Shown here piece after piece: positions 8,234-18,462 of a DNA stretch of 64,000 nt. Position 1 is the stretch's first letter. Every line of letters starts with the position of its first letter. The notes under the pieces were generated by a model. The model was not told the DNA's origin, ran no database searches, and was given only the letters and a program-made list of their open reading frames with translations. The stretch is taken from positions 18,869 to 82,868 of the forward strand of contig DWYM01000019.1 in assembly GCA_019118665.1 (NCBI GenBank). The letters are read 5' to 3'. This DNA is from Candidatus Mediterraneibacter intestinipullorum. GTDB taxonomy: Bacteria > Bacillota > Clostridia > Lachnospirales > Lachnospiraceae. A program made the translations under genes and the position numbers.

Positions 8234-10220
8234 ATCGTTTTATCCAAGGCTTGCCTTCATGAACCTGAAGAAAAACCATAAGATCTATGTGCCCTACCTT
8301 CTGACATGTATTTTTACGGTCATGCTGTTCTACGCGCTGGGCGCCATCGCAAAGAACAACGGGCTGGCGCAGATCCGAGGCGGCACGGCCCTGCCTGTAG
8401 TCATGGGATGGGTGACGGCGGTGGCGGGAGGATTCGCGCTGATCTTTTTGTTCTACACGAACAGTTTTCTGATCAAACAGAGGAAAAAGGAGCTGGGACT
8501 GTATCAGGTGCTGGGCATGGACAAGAAAAATTTAAGCGTGATGATGCTCTGGGAGACGCTGATCACCGGGGCGGTCAGTCTGGGCGCGGGGCTTCTCCTC
8601 GGGCTTGCCCTGGGAAAGCTGATGTTTCTTGTCCTTCTCAAGATCATCCACTTTTCCGTGCCCCTTGATTTTGCCATAGAACCGGAAGCGCTTCTCCAGA
8701 CAGTGAAGCTTTTTCTGGCAGTGTTCGCGCTGAACCTGGCTTATGATCTGTTTCAGGTGATGAGGGGCAGGCTCTCCGAGATGGTAGGGGCATCCCGCGC
8801 GGGCGAGAAAGAACCAAAAGGAAAATGGCTGATCGCCCTGGCCGGGCTGGTCACTCTGGGCAGCGGATACTATATCGCTCAGACAGCGGATTCGCCGCTG
8901 ACAGCGGTCAATGTCTTCTTCTTTGCTGTGATCCTTGTGGTCATCGGGACATACATGCTCTTTATCTCCGGGAGCATCGTGCTGTTAAAGCTGCTGAAAA
9001 AGAATAAAAGATATTATTACAGGACAAAGCATTTTACCGCGGTGTCTGGCATGCTGTACCGAATGAAACAGAATGCGGCGGGGCTTGCCAACATCTGTAT
9101 CATGAGCACAGCGGTGATCGTAGTGCTCTCCATGTGCGTGTGCCTGTATGCGGGGATCGAGGATTCTATGGATACCCAGTACCCAAGGGACGTGACAGTG
9201 CATCTTCCCGACGGCTCAGAAGAAGGCAGGGTTGAGACGGAGAAGCTGATCGCGGAGAACTCCGGGGAAATCGGGGTTACAGTGGAAAATCAGGTCGGAT
9301 ACCGCATGTTTCTCCTCCCATGCATGCTCCGGGAGGGGGAAGCGGTGTTCGGGAACGCCATGACCTTTCAGGATGAAGCAAGTTTTACAGAATATTATCG
9401 GAGCATGATCCTGATCCCGCTGGAAGACTACAACCGGATACTGGGGTCAGAGGAGGTCCTTGCGCCCGGTGAAGCCCTGATCTACGCGCCGGAGGATGAC
9501 TATGCTTACGATAGCCTCCTTCTTGGAGATGAGCCGTATCAGGTGAAAAAAGTCCTTGAAAATGTCCCTCTTGTCTCAGATGGGCTCATGTCCAATATGG
9601 TGAAAGCCGTCTATGTGATCCTCCCGGATGTGGGATCCGTGGAGGGACTGGCGGTAAAATATGGTTTCTCATCCGAGGAGTTGAATCATGTCAGCTATGT
9701 TTCCTGGTTTGACATGGAAGGGGAAGCGGAAGCATGCGAGACCATGGTGCGGACTCTCGAGGAACAGATAACAGCGGTCAGCCCTGACGCCTATGTGCAG
9801 TACAAAGAGGACAGCCGGGATTGGACTTACGCTATGAATGGCGGGGCGCTTTTCATCGGGATATTCGTGGGCGCGCTCTTTCTGCTCTCCACAGTGCTCC
9901 TCATCTATTACAAGCAGATTTCCGAGGGGTATGATGACAGGGAGAACTATCAGATCATGCAGAAAGTAGGCATGGACAGAAGAGAAGTGCGCCGCGTTAT
10001 ACGGAGCCAGATCCTGGCGGTGTTTTTCCTGCCGCTCCTGGGCGCCTTCCTCCATGTGGCGTTCGCGTTCCGGGTCATGACCATGCTGCTGGAAGTTATG
10101 TTTGTGGCAAACGTACCTCTGTTCCTTCTGTGTACAGCCGGGGTGACGGCAGTGTTTACCGTGTTCTATGTGGCGGTGTATATGATCACGTCCAGGGAAT
10201 ATTACCGCATCGTGCGGTAA
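8226..10220 (+). CDS. FtsX-like ABC permease, BceB type
   Basis: FtsX-like topology, large extracellular domain; GTG start VSRSFYPRLAFMNLKKN (ATG at 8205 also possible). Confidence 0.9.
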   Translation: MSRSFYPRLAFMNLKKNHKIYVPYLLTCIFTVMLFYALGAIAKNNGLAQIRGGTALPVVMGWVTAVAGGFALIFLFYTNSFLIKQRKKELGLYQVLGMDKKNLSVMMLWETLITGAVSLGAGLLLGLALGKLMFLVLLKIIHFSVPLDFAIEPEALLQTVKLFLAVFALNLAYDLFQVMRGRLSEMVGASRAGEKEPKGKWLIALAGLVTLGSGYYIAQTADSPLTAVNVFFFAVILVVIGTYMLFISGSIVLLKLLKKNKRYYYRTKHFTAVSGMLYRMKQNAAGLANICIMSTAVIVVLSMCVCLYAGIEDSMDTQYPRDVTVHLPDGSEEGRVETEKLIAENSGEIGVTVENQVGYRMFLLPCMLREGEAVFGNAMTFQDEASFTEYYRSMILIPLEDYNRILGSEEVLAPGEALIYAPEDDYAYDSLLLGDEPYQVKKVLENVPLVSDGLMSNMVKAVYVILPDVGSVEGLAVKYGFSSEELNHVSYVSWFDMEGEAEACETMVRTLEEQITAVSPDAYVQYKEDSRDWTYAMNGGALFIGIFVGALFLLSTVLLIYYKQISEGYDDRENYQIMQKVGMDRREVRRVIRSQILAVFFLPLLGAFLHVAFAFRVMTMLLEVMFVANVPLFLLCTAGVTAVFTVFYVAVYMITSREYYRIVR

Positions 10221-10249
10221 AAATGCCCTGTAAAATATGGATTGAGGAG

Positions 10250-10296
10250 GAAGCCCGCGGAATTTTTGACAGAGTCATGATCCGCGGGCTTCATTT
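10250..10296 (+). terminator. Candidate terminator hairpin
   Basis: gaagcccgcgga .. tccgcgggcttc, weak T-run. Confidence 0.5.
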
Positions 10297-10444
10297 CTGC
10301 CGTAAGCCTTGTTAGAAAGACATGCGTGTGATACACTGGCATTGGGATCTGCCGTGTTGCTGTCAGCAGCCGGGGGTCCTGCACAGACAGAACAGATATC
10401 AGACGATCATAGAGATTCAGGGCAGTGTTTATCTGCCGGGGAGT

Positions 10445-11398
10445 ATGCCAATGAATGAGAATATGTACAGCGCGCAGCGAGTGATCAGTGAAGTGGAGAA
10501 AGCAGTGGTGGGGAAGCGGGACGTCCTGACAAAGATCATGACCGCGATACTTGCGGGCGGGCATATCCTGATAGAGGATATCCCGGGAACAGGGAAGACG
10601 ACCATGGCGCTGGCGTTTTCCAGAACAATGGGGCTGAAGGTAAAAAGGGTCCAGTTTACTCCGGACGTGCTTCCGGCTGATCTGACCGGATTTACTCTTT
10701 ATCAGAAGGAAACAGGCAAATTCGTCTATCAGCCGGGCGCGGCGATCTGCAATCTGCTGCTGGCGGACGAGATCAACCGGACGTCTCCGAAGACGCAGTC
10801 AGCGCTCCTGGAGGTGATGGAGGAACAGCAGGTGACCGTGGATGGGGTCACGCACAGGACCGGAGAGCCGTTTATCGTCATCGCCACAGAGAACCCGGCA
10901 GGATCAGCAGGAACCCAGCTTCTCCCGGAATCCCAGCTGGACCGGTTTATGATCTGTGTCAGCATGGGGTATCCTACCGTGGAGGAAGAGATGGAGATAT
11001 TAAAACGAGACCAGAAAAAAGGCAGGATCAGTGAGGAGACGGAACCGGTCCTTGACGCGGCGCAGCTTCTTGCCATGCGCTCGGAGGTGTCAGGGATATT
11101 TGTGCACAAACGCATTTACCGGTATATCGCGGAGCTGGCAAAGGCGACCAGGGAAAATGAGTGGACGGAGCTGGGACTCAGTCCAAGAGGAACTGTGGCG
11201 CTGACGGCAATGGCAAAGGCATGTGCCTGGATGAAGGGGCGGGAGTATGTGATCCCCGCGGATGTACAGGAGGTATTCCCATGCGTGGCGGGTCACAGGA
11301 TCTTTCTGAATATGAAGGCAAGGGTAGGGCATATCCGGGTGGATGAGCTGATCCGGCAGGCGCTGGAGAATGTCCCCGCCCCGGCGCTTAGAGGGTAA
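10445..11398 (+). CDS. MoxR family AAA ATPase
   Basis: GHILIEDIPGTGKTTMA, DEINRTSPKTQSALLEVMEE. Confidence 0.92.
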   Translation: MPMNENMYSAQRVISEVEKAVVGKRDVLTKIMTAILAGGHILIEDIPGTGKTTMALAFSRTMGLKVKRVQFTPDVLPADLTGFTLYQKETGKFVYQPGAAICNLLLADEINRTSPKTQSALLEVMEEQQVTVDGVTHRTGEPFIVIATENPAGSAGTQLLPESQLDRFMICVSMGYPTVEEEMEILKRDQKKGRISEETEPVLDAAQLLAMRSEVSGIFVHKRIYRYIAELAKATRENEWTELGLSPRGTVALTAMAKACAWMKGREYVIPADVQEVFPCVAGHRIFLNMKARVGHIRVDELIRQALENVPAPALRG

Positions 11399-11403
11399 CG
11401 GTC

Positions 11404-12459
11404 ATGATAAAGAGGCTGGCGGGATATCTTGTGTTGCTGCTTGCGGCGGCATACTTGTATTTTATGTATAATGAAACAGTGATTTCGGGAATCCTTGTGT
11501 TCCTCACACTGTATCTGCCTGTGTCAGCGCTGTATCTGATCCTGATAAGGGGCAGGGTCGACGCAGACCTGGGACGAGTCCCGCCTATGGGCGAAGAGGG
11601 AAAAAAGATCCGTGCAGGGGCGGTTGTAAGAAACAGATCCCACATGATGAACATCCATTATGAAGTGTTTCTCACATTGGGAAATACTCATGATAAAAAG
11701 CGGAAGAGGAGAAAGTATGCAGGGGCTGTCCCTGCAGGCGGTGAAGAGACTCTGTGGTGTGAATTTGAGACAGGGCGGTGCGGCAGTATCGAGGTGAGGC
11801 TTGACAGCATCAGGGTCTATGATTTTCTCGGCATTTTTTTCCTGCGTAAGAAAGTGAAGAGGAGGGCGGCTGTCAAGATCCTGCCCCGGTTCAGCCTGAT
11901 GTCCGTTGAGATCACAAGAAAGACAAGGGAGTTTCAGGCGGAAGCAGATGAGTATTCCGGAGAGAAAAGGGGAGACGATCCCTCGGAGATCTACCAGATA
12001 AGAGAATACCGGGTCATGGATTCTCTAAAGGACATTCACTGGAAATTAAGCGCCAAAGAGGAAGAACTGATGGTAAAGGAGAGGGGATTTCCACTGGGGT
12101 GTACTGTCCTGATCTGGTTTGATGTAAGGGCGGGAAAGCTGTCTGCAGAAGGGTTTTCAAAGATGATCGAGAGGGCGGCGTCTCTGTCCGTCACCCTGGC
12201 AGCGGAGAAATGTATCCACATGGCGGCATGGTATGAAGAGAAGAACGAGCAGATCGTGATGCAGAGGGTGAGGGATGAGGAAAGCGCCTGCAGTATGGTC
12301 TGGCGGCTTCTTGATCTGGAGCCTTGCAGGGATATAAAAAAGAGAGACGCCTGCTACGAGAATACTTTCCGGGGCCGGGAGTTCAGCAGTATCGTAACAA
12401 TAGACGGCGAGGGAAAGATCTGGAAAGACGGAGAGATGCCAGAACTGCTCCGGCTGTGA
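11404..12459 (+). CDS. DUF58 domain-containing protein
   Basis: Two N-terminal TM, YQIREYRVMDSLKDIHWKLSAKEEELMVKE DUF58 signature. Confidence 0.85.
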   Translation: MIKRLAGYLVLLLAAAYLYFMYNETVISGILVFLTLYLPVSALYLILIRGRVDADLGRVPPMGEEGKKIRAGAVVRNRSHMMNIHYEVFLTLGNTHDKKRKRRKYAGAVPAGGEETLWCEFETGRCGSIEVRLDSIRVYDFLGIFFLRKKVKRRAAVKILPRFSLMSVEITRKTREFQAEADEYSGEKRGDDPSEIYQIREYRVMDSLKDIHWKLSAKEEELMVKERGFPLGCTVLIWFDVRAGKLSAEGFSKMIERAASLSVTLAAEKCIHMAAWYEEKNEQIVMQRVRDEESACSMVWRLLDLEPCRDIKKRDACYENTFRGREFSSIVTIDGEGKIWKDGEMPELLRL

Positions 12460-12495
12460 GACAGATGGGACGGATAAGGGGAAAGGGGTGATGGA

Positions 12496-14559
12496 ATGGG
12501 CAGAAAAAGAATGGGGATAAAAATATACCGGAAAACACCACGGGAAAAATCCGGGAGGAAAGAGCGTTTGTCCGAGGTGATCCTCTTTTTTGCTGCCGTC
12601 TCCTTCCTTGGGGCAGTGTGGTGGAATGCACTCCTCCCAGTGTTTTCCCCGGGAGCGGACGGCAGATGGCTGTATGGAAGTCTTGTCATTGTGACATTCG
12701 GGCTTACACTGCTTATATGCAGGGCTGGAGGCTGGACAGTGATCCCGGTCTTTCTGGCGTCGGGGATGTTTCTCTGGAGGAACAGGGAGTCAGTGGAAGC
12801 GCTGTTTTTCCAGGGCGGCAGCCTGGATACAGGACTCCCGGGAGTGGCGGCGGCTGTCCTGACGATCCCTGTGCTGGCACTGTGGATATTTGTCATCTGT
12901 TCCGGAAAAGGAAAGGTGGTTGCAGGCGCCGCGGCTGCTGCTCCGTTCATTGCGGCGGCATGCGCGGGTTATTTTCCTTCATTCAGGGATTCGTGGCTTC
13001 TTCTGTTTGGGGGCGTGATGTACTATGTTGCGGGTGCTCAGGGGAAAATGCCTTTTTTGAAGAAAATGACGGCCCTTCTTACAGCGGCGGGAAGCTTTGC
13101 TCTTCTGGCAGGGATTTCTGTTTTTGCAGGGAGATACCTGGATGTCGGACGAGAGGTGGAAGGCGGTTTCTACCAGACGACCCGAGAGACGCTTCGCACA
13201 GATCTGGTGGGAGGCATTGAGAGACTGATACAGAGTGAGACCGGAACGGACGGCAGTCCGGAGAGAACAGATGAAATGGAGGAGGAAACAGCCCAGGAGC
13301 AGCAGGAAGAAGCCGTAATGGCGGCGGAAGAGGAGATGGAGGGAACGGAAGCGCCAGGGGATGCCCTGGCAGGCACAGGGGGGAGCATGGACCGTCTGAA
13401 AGAGATCAGTTCCTTTGAGCCCGATCCCCTGGCGCAGTCCTCGGTGATTGCTGTGCAGGAAAGACCGCGCGATACTGTGTATGTGGCGCAGAGGACCGGA
13501 ATTGCTTATACCGGGGGCGCATGGGAGGAAGGAGAGGTCCGGGAAGCGTTTCTTCCGGAAGAATATCTGGCATATCCTGAGGGACTGGATCAGCTTGAGG
13601 AGCTGTGCCGGGACTGGGAGATAAGTTCCGAAACATCTGTGGGACGTCAGATCGACGAGGCTTTTGCAGCCCTGGCAGTCTATGATACAGAACCGGGTCC
13701 CACTCCCCCATCCGAGGATTTTGCGGAATATTTTCTGTTTGAAAACCATAGAGGGTTCTGCGTCCATTTTGCCACCGCGGCCGCGCTTCTTTACCGTATG
13801 TGCGGCTATCCGTCGGTATATGTGGAAGGGTATGCGGTGCCGGCGTCCGCTTTTTATCAGGCGGAGGATGGATCCTGGCAGGCTCGTGTAGACGGAAGCA
13901 TGGGGCATGCGTGGTGCCAGGTGTATGAAGAGGATGAGGGGATCTGGGTGAACCGGGAACATACTCCGGCGGCTTTGGGGAGCGGGGCAGAAGAGATGTC
14001 TGAGGCGGAGACGCGGACAGAGGCTGACTATGCGGCCAATATCATCCGGGGTTTGGGGATCGCGGCGGCAACTGTTATCCTGTTTCTGCTGCTGGCAGGA
14101 GCCTTTCTGCTCCAGGCGGCATTCAGGCGGAGAAAGCGCAGGGCAGGAATGGCCTATACTGCGGAAGGCAATGGGATCCCTGCAATGTACGATGTGATCC
14201 TGAGGACGGCAAAAGCCGCCGGGGGTCCAGGGAGAGACTCCGGGGACAGGCATGGGGCTGATCTTTCAGACGAGCTGGGTATTGAATGGCTGGAGTCTCT
14301 GAAAGAGGGTTCCCCGCAGGCTGGAGGGGAAGAATGGGACTGGCTTCATGAGCAGGTGATGCGCGCTCTTTTCTATCACCCGGATATGGGGAGGGAAGAA
14401 TGGAAAAGGGCATACAGGCTGTGCCGGGGATTCTCAGACACCGTCAGAGCGCGGATGGGGGCGGGAAAACGGCTGCTCTTCCGGTATTTATACTGCCTTG
14501 ATGTTTTTCCCCATGAAGATAAAAGAAGAAAAACAGTAAAAAAGGAGAATGTTAAATGA
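12496..14559 (+). CDS. Transglutaminase-like domain membrane protein
   Basis: N-terminal multi-TM; HRGFCVHFATAAALLYRMCGYPSVYVEGY and HAWCQVYEEDEGIWV catalytic motifs. Confidence 0.88.
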   Translation: MGRKRMGIKIYRKTPREKSGRKERLSEVILFFAAVSFLGAVWWNALLPVFSPGADGRWLYGSLVIVTFGLTLLICRAGGWTVIPVFLASGMFLWRNRESVEALFFQGGSLDTGLPGVAAAVLTIPVLALWIFVICSGKGKVVAGAAAAAPFIAAACAGYFPSFRDSWLLLFGGVMYYVAGAQGKMPFLKKMTALLTAAGSFALLAGISVFAGRYLDVGREVEGGFYQTTRETLRTDLVGGIERLIQSETGTDGSPERTDEMEEETAQEQQEEAVMAAEEEMEGTEAPGDALAGTGGSMDRLKEISSFEPDPLAQSSVIAVQERPRDTVYVAQRTGIAYTGGAWEEGEVREAFLPEEYLAYPEGLDQLEELCRDWEISSETSVGRQIDEAFAALAVYDTEPGPTPPSEDFAEYFLFENHRGFCVHFATAAALLYRMCGYPSVYVEGYAVPASAFYQAEDGSWQARVDGSMGHAWCQVYEEDEGIWVNREHTPAALGSGAEEMSEAETRTEADYAANIIRGLGIAAATVILFLLLAGAFLLQAAFRRRKRRAGMAYTAEGNGIPAMYDVILRTAKAAGGPGRDSGDRHGADLSDELGIEWLESLKEGSPQAGGEEWDWLHEQVMRALFYHPDMGREEWKRAYRLCRGFSDTVRARMGAGKRLLFRYLYCLDVFPHEDKRRKTVKKENVK

Positions 14560-15002
14560 TACGAAAATTTACAGAAACTGACAGGGATCTATATATTGCA
14601 ATGGCGAGAGAATTTTATCACTCGGACGCGGTGCTCCATCAGATCCCCGAGGAATATTTTGAGAGAACAGCAGATGAGGCTCTGCGATCGGATGCCTACG
14701 CGGAGATCTTTCTGTTTGAATACGAGGGAGAAATGGCGGGATACGGTCTGACCGCAAAGACGTTTTCTCAGGAAGCGGGAGGGTACGTCTGGTGGATCGA
14801 GGAAGTGTATATCCGTGAGAAATACCGGTCAAAAGGACTTGGAAGAAAGTTTTTCCAACACCTGGAAAAAGAGAAGGGCCCGGGTGTCACCCGGCTGAGG
14901 CTGGAGGTTGAGGCGGATAATAAGAGGGCTGTGTCCCTCTATGAAAGACTGGGCTATGAAGTGCTGGATTATGTACAGATGGTGAAAGACGACAAGAGAT
15001 AA
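14556..15002 (+). CDS. GNAT family N-acetyltransferase
   Basis: VYIREKYRSKGLGRKFFQHLEK; RAVSLYERLGYE. Confidence 0.9.
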   Translation: MIRKFTETDRDLYIAMAREFYHSDAVLHQIPEEYFERTADEALRSDAYAEIFLFEYEGEMAGYGLTAKTFSQEAGGYVWWIEEVYIREKYRSKGLGRKFFQHLEKEKGPGVTRLRLEVEADNKRAVSLYERLGYEVLDYVQMVKDDKR

Positions 15003-15024
15003 GGCGTGACATGACGAAGAAACT

Positions 15025-15061
15025 GCATACTTGTATACGATTTGGGCCAAATTCTTATAAT
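15025..15061 (+). promoter_or_regulatory. Promoter with candidate GCATAC-N2-GTATAC operator
   Basis: GCATACTTGTATAC (15025-15038) overlapping a possible -35; TATAAT at 15056-15061. Confidence 0.5.
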
Positions 15062-15144
15062 ACACCATTGCAAGATGCTGTCGAACAATGCTATAATTCA
15101 AAGTAGCGTACTTTTGCCCTGGGCAGGAGAAGAATTTTTAGTAG

Positions 15145-18100
15145 GTGACTGATTTGAAGAATAAGATCAAGCGATTTGCCAAAGGGGATTTTCACATCCC
15201 ACAGCCGGAGATCATCTTTCCTGAGACGCGGATCATCATGCGCGTCGGCGAGGGAGAAAAATACAGGGGGAGCTTCTCGCTCCAGAACCAGGGGGAGGGG
15301 ACCATACGAGGCCTTGTATATCCCTCCTCTTATCGTGTTCAGTGTGACGAGCAGGGCTTTGACGGCAATCCGGTCAATATTTATTATACATATGACGGCA
15401 GCGGGCTTTTGCCCGGGCATGTGGAGCACGGCAAATTCACGATTGTCTGCAACGGCGGGGAATATGACGTGGCGTTTTCCGCGATCATTGAAAAGCCTTT
15501 TGTGATGACCAGCTACGGCAAGATCCAGAGCCTGGAAGATTTTAAAAAGCTTTCGTTCCGGGATGCTGCTGAGGCGGTGAAGCTGTTCCGCTCCAGGGAT
15601 TTCTATGAGATCCTGAAATACGAGGACAGGCGGATCCAGGCGCTCTATGACAATATGCGCAAGTGGGAGCTGGATCAGCAGGCGCTGGAAGAATTTCTCG
15701 TGGGGTGCAAGCAGAAGGAGAAGATATTCCTGACTCTGGAGGAAGAGAGCAGGGCGTTCATCTCTCTTTCGGAAGCCCGCAAGGAGACGTTCACAGTCAA
15801 GAAGAATACATGGGGCTATCTGGAGATCGACGTGCGGACGGAGGGAGATTTTCTCTCAGTGGAGCACACGCGGGTCACGACAGAAGAGTTTATCGGAAAT
15901 TCTTACCGGCTGGAATATTTCCTGAATGTTGAAAGGCTTCACGAAGGAAGCAACTTCGGCAGGGTTATCATGGAGTCGCCCTACGAGACTCTGACCTATG
16001 AGATCGTGGTGGAAAAAGATGTAAAAAGAGATGAGGAGCGGCGCGCCAATGACAGGGAGTTCGCCGGGATCATACGCAATTATCTGAAATATGAGGGCGG
16101 AAGGATGGAGCTTTCCGACTGGGTGGAAGAGGCGGTGAGACGGATCAGCCATTTAAGGGACATGGATCCGAAAAATGAATTTTACCTGCTTTTCCATGCC
16201 CACATCTGCCTCATCGGAGGCAGGCCGGAAGAGGCGAAATGGCTCCTTGAATCCTATAATTATAACAGGTTTGCCATAGGAAAGGATGTGGAGCTGAGCT
16301 CGTATTATCTTTACCTGACGACACTGTTGTCCAGCGACACCATCGGACAGCGGAAGGTGGCGGAGGAGCTTTCGAGAACATTCATGAAGCATCCGGACAG
16401 CTGGAAGGTCCTGTGCATGCTGGTAGAGGTGGATTCGGAGTATAAGATTTACAGCGAGAGGCTGCGCGCCCTGGAAAAGCAGTTTTACGAGGAAAAATCC
16501 CACAGTATCTGGTTCTATCTCCAGGCTTTCAGGTGTTTCCGGGACAAGAGTTCCTCCCTGAAGAAACTGGGAGAGTTCGAAGTGCGCGTCCTGCTCTTTG
16601 CGGTGAAACATAAGCTGATGACCAGAGAGCTGGCGCTTTACACGGCGAACCTTGCCAGCCAGATGAAAGTATTTGACAGACATCTCTATGATGTTCTTGT
16701 GCTTTCCTATAAAATATATCAGGAGGCTATGATCCTTACATCTATCTGCACTCTGCTGATCAAGGGCAACTGTATGGACAGGAAATATTTTAAGTGGTAT
16801 CAGAAGGCAGTGGAGGCAGAGCTTAAGATCGCGCAGCTCTACGAGTATTATATGGCGTCCGTTGTCCCGGGGCAGTTCCACAAGGCGCTGCCAAGGTCCG
16901 TGTACCTGTATTTTATGCACGGAAATTCACTGGACTACCATAAATGCGCGTTCCTGTATGCCAACCTGATCACCTATGAAGATGAGGCGAGCGAGATCTA
17001 TGCTCATTACAGAGATGAGATGGAAGCGTTTGCCTGGAATCAGCTTGACCGCAGAAATGTGGATGAGCAGCTTCGTATCATATACAAGCGCTTTGTCGTA
17101 GAATCCGCGATGAATCCGGAACGAGTCAGAGCGCTGTATGATGTGTGCCATGCGTATTGGATCACGACAAAAGTTCCGGATATGAAGTATATCCATGTGA
17201 TCGCGGAGGATGGGACGATCACCCAGAAGGTGCCCTACACGGAGAGCGGCGCCCGCGTGTTCCTGTATGCCAAGACCGACCGTCTCGTGTGGGAGGCAAA
17301 GGATGGCAGGCATTACACGGATTCCATCCCATATGAAAGCAAACGGCTCTTCTACGAGCTGCGCTACATGGATATGTGCAGAAAATATATCAATGGGCTG
17401 CGCAGAAACAGAGAGGAAGAGGAATCACAGGAACTGACGCCGGATGTGGTGCGTGAAAAAGGCCTGGAGAACTATACGGAGGAAGAGCTGCTGGGGCTTT
17501 GCAGCAGGACAATCAGGGAAAACAACTATGAAAATGATGACTTCCTCACTTATGTGTGTTTTGAGCTGTTCAAAAAGCAGCAGTATGACAAAGTGATCCT
17601 GACCTATCTTGCCAACTATTACTGCGGGGCCACCCCGGATATGAAGGTGCTCTGGAGGGAGGCGAGGGATTATGAGGTACATACCCACAAACTTGCGGAG
17701 CGGATCCTCACGCAGATGCTTTTCTCGGAGGAGCTCTTCCAGGAGGCGCAGATTTTTGAACAGTATTATGCGGAAGGCGCTTATTTCCGCCTGCAGCAGG
17801 CATATCTCTCCTATGTGTCCAGGGAGTATGTAGTTGAGGAGAGGAAGATCGGCCGCAGCGTGATCGACATCATCTGCCGCGAATATGAGAAAGGCGAGGA
17901 TACTATCGACATCTGCAAGATCGCCGTACTCAAGTATTATTCCGGCAGGGAGTACAATGCGCAGACGCGCAGGACACTGAAGAAATTCCTTCAGGAGCTG
18001 TGCGCGAAGCAGATTTATTTTCCATTCTTCCTTTCTTATGAGAAGGACTGGCTGATCGAGCAGCAGCTCTGGGATAAAACACTGATCGAGTACAAGGGCC

Positions 18101-18447
18101 AGAAGGGCAGCAGGGTCATGCTCTATTATCAGCTCCAGAAAGGCGGAGAGGAGCCGGCGGACTACTCCACAGAGATCCTGACTCCCATGTACGAGAATCT
18201 CTATGTGAAGAAATTCGTGCTCTTTGCCAATGAAAAGCTGAAATATTATTTTAAAGAGACCATTGACGGAAATTCCTACCGCAGCGATAAAGAGACATGT
18301 GTAAGAGAGACAGAGCCCGGCGAACAGGGCAGATACGGAAGGCTGAATGATATCCTCACGGAGTCCGGAGCCAAGCAGCGCAGGAAGAAGATGCAGGAAT
18401 ACGCGCTGGAGGATGCGGCGGCAGTCCATATGTTCACACAGGAATAA
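15145..18447 (+). CDS. DUF5717-like protein: N-terminal Ig-like domain(s) and long alpha-helical solenoid
   Basis: 1100 aa; beta-rich N-terminus (SFSLQNQGEGTIRG.., GNPVNIYYTYDGSGLLPGHVEHGKFTIVCNGGEYDV) then helical repeats. Confidence 0.7.
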   Translation: MTDLKNKIKRFAKGDFHIPQPEIIFPETRIIMRVGEGEKYRGSFSLQNQGEGTIRGLVYPSSYRVQCDEQGFDGNPVNIYYTYDGSGLLPGHVEHGKFTIVCNGGEYDVAFSAIIEKPFVMTSYGKIQSLEDFKKLSFRDAAEAVKLFRSRDFYEILKYEDRRIQALYDNMRKWELDQQALEEFLVGCKQKEKIFLTLEEESRAFISLSEARKETFTVKKNTWGYLEIDVRTEGDFLSVEHTRVTTEEFIGNSYRLEYFLNVERLHEGSNFGRVIMESPYETLTYEIVVEKDVKRDEERRANDREFAGIIRNYLKYEGGRMELSDWVEEAVRRISHLRDMDPKNEFYLLFHAHICLIGGRPEEAKWLLESYNYNRFAIGKDVELSSYYLYLTTLLSSDTIGQRKVAEELSRTFMKHPDSWKVLCMLVEVDSEYKIYSERLRALEKQFYEEKSHSIWFYLQAFRCFRDKSSSLKKLGEFEVRVLLFAVKHKLMTRELALYTANLASQMKVFDRHLYDVLVLSYKIYQEAMILTSICTLLIKGNCMDRKYFKWYQKAVEAELKIAQLYEYYMASVVPGQFHKALPRSVYLYFMHGNSLDYHKCAFLYANLITYEDEASEIYAHYRDEMEAFAWNQLDRRNVDEQLRIIYKRFVVESAMNPERVRALYDVCHAYWITTKVPDMKYIHVIAEDGTITQKVPYTESGARVFLYAKTDRLVWEAKDGRHYTDSIPYESKRLFYELRYMDMCRKYINGLRRNREEEESQELTPDVVREKGLENYTEEELLGLCSRTIRENNYENDDFLTYVCFELFKKQQYDKVILTYLANYYCGATPDMKVLWREARDYEVHTHKLAERILTQMLFSEELFQEAQIFEQYYAEGAYFRLQQAYLSYVSREYVVEERKIGRSVIDIICREYEKGEDTIDICKIAVLKYYSGREYNAQTRRTLKKFLQELCAKQIYFPFFLSYEKDWLIEQQLWDKTLIEYKGQKGSRVMLYYQLQKGGEEPADYSTEILTPMYENLYVKKFVLFANEKLKYYFKETIDGNSYRSDKETCVRETEPGEQGRYGRLNDILTESGAKQRRKKMQEYALEDAAAVHMFTQE

Positions 18448-18462
18448 GGAGGGTGTCTTTCC

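Noticed and set aside
12979-14253. 424-aa minus-strand ORF
   Set aside because: Lies wholly antisense to the transglutaminase-like gene; no domain, skewed composition.
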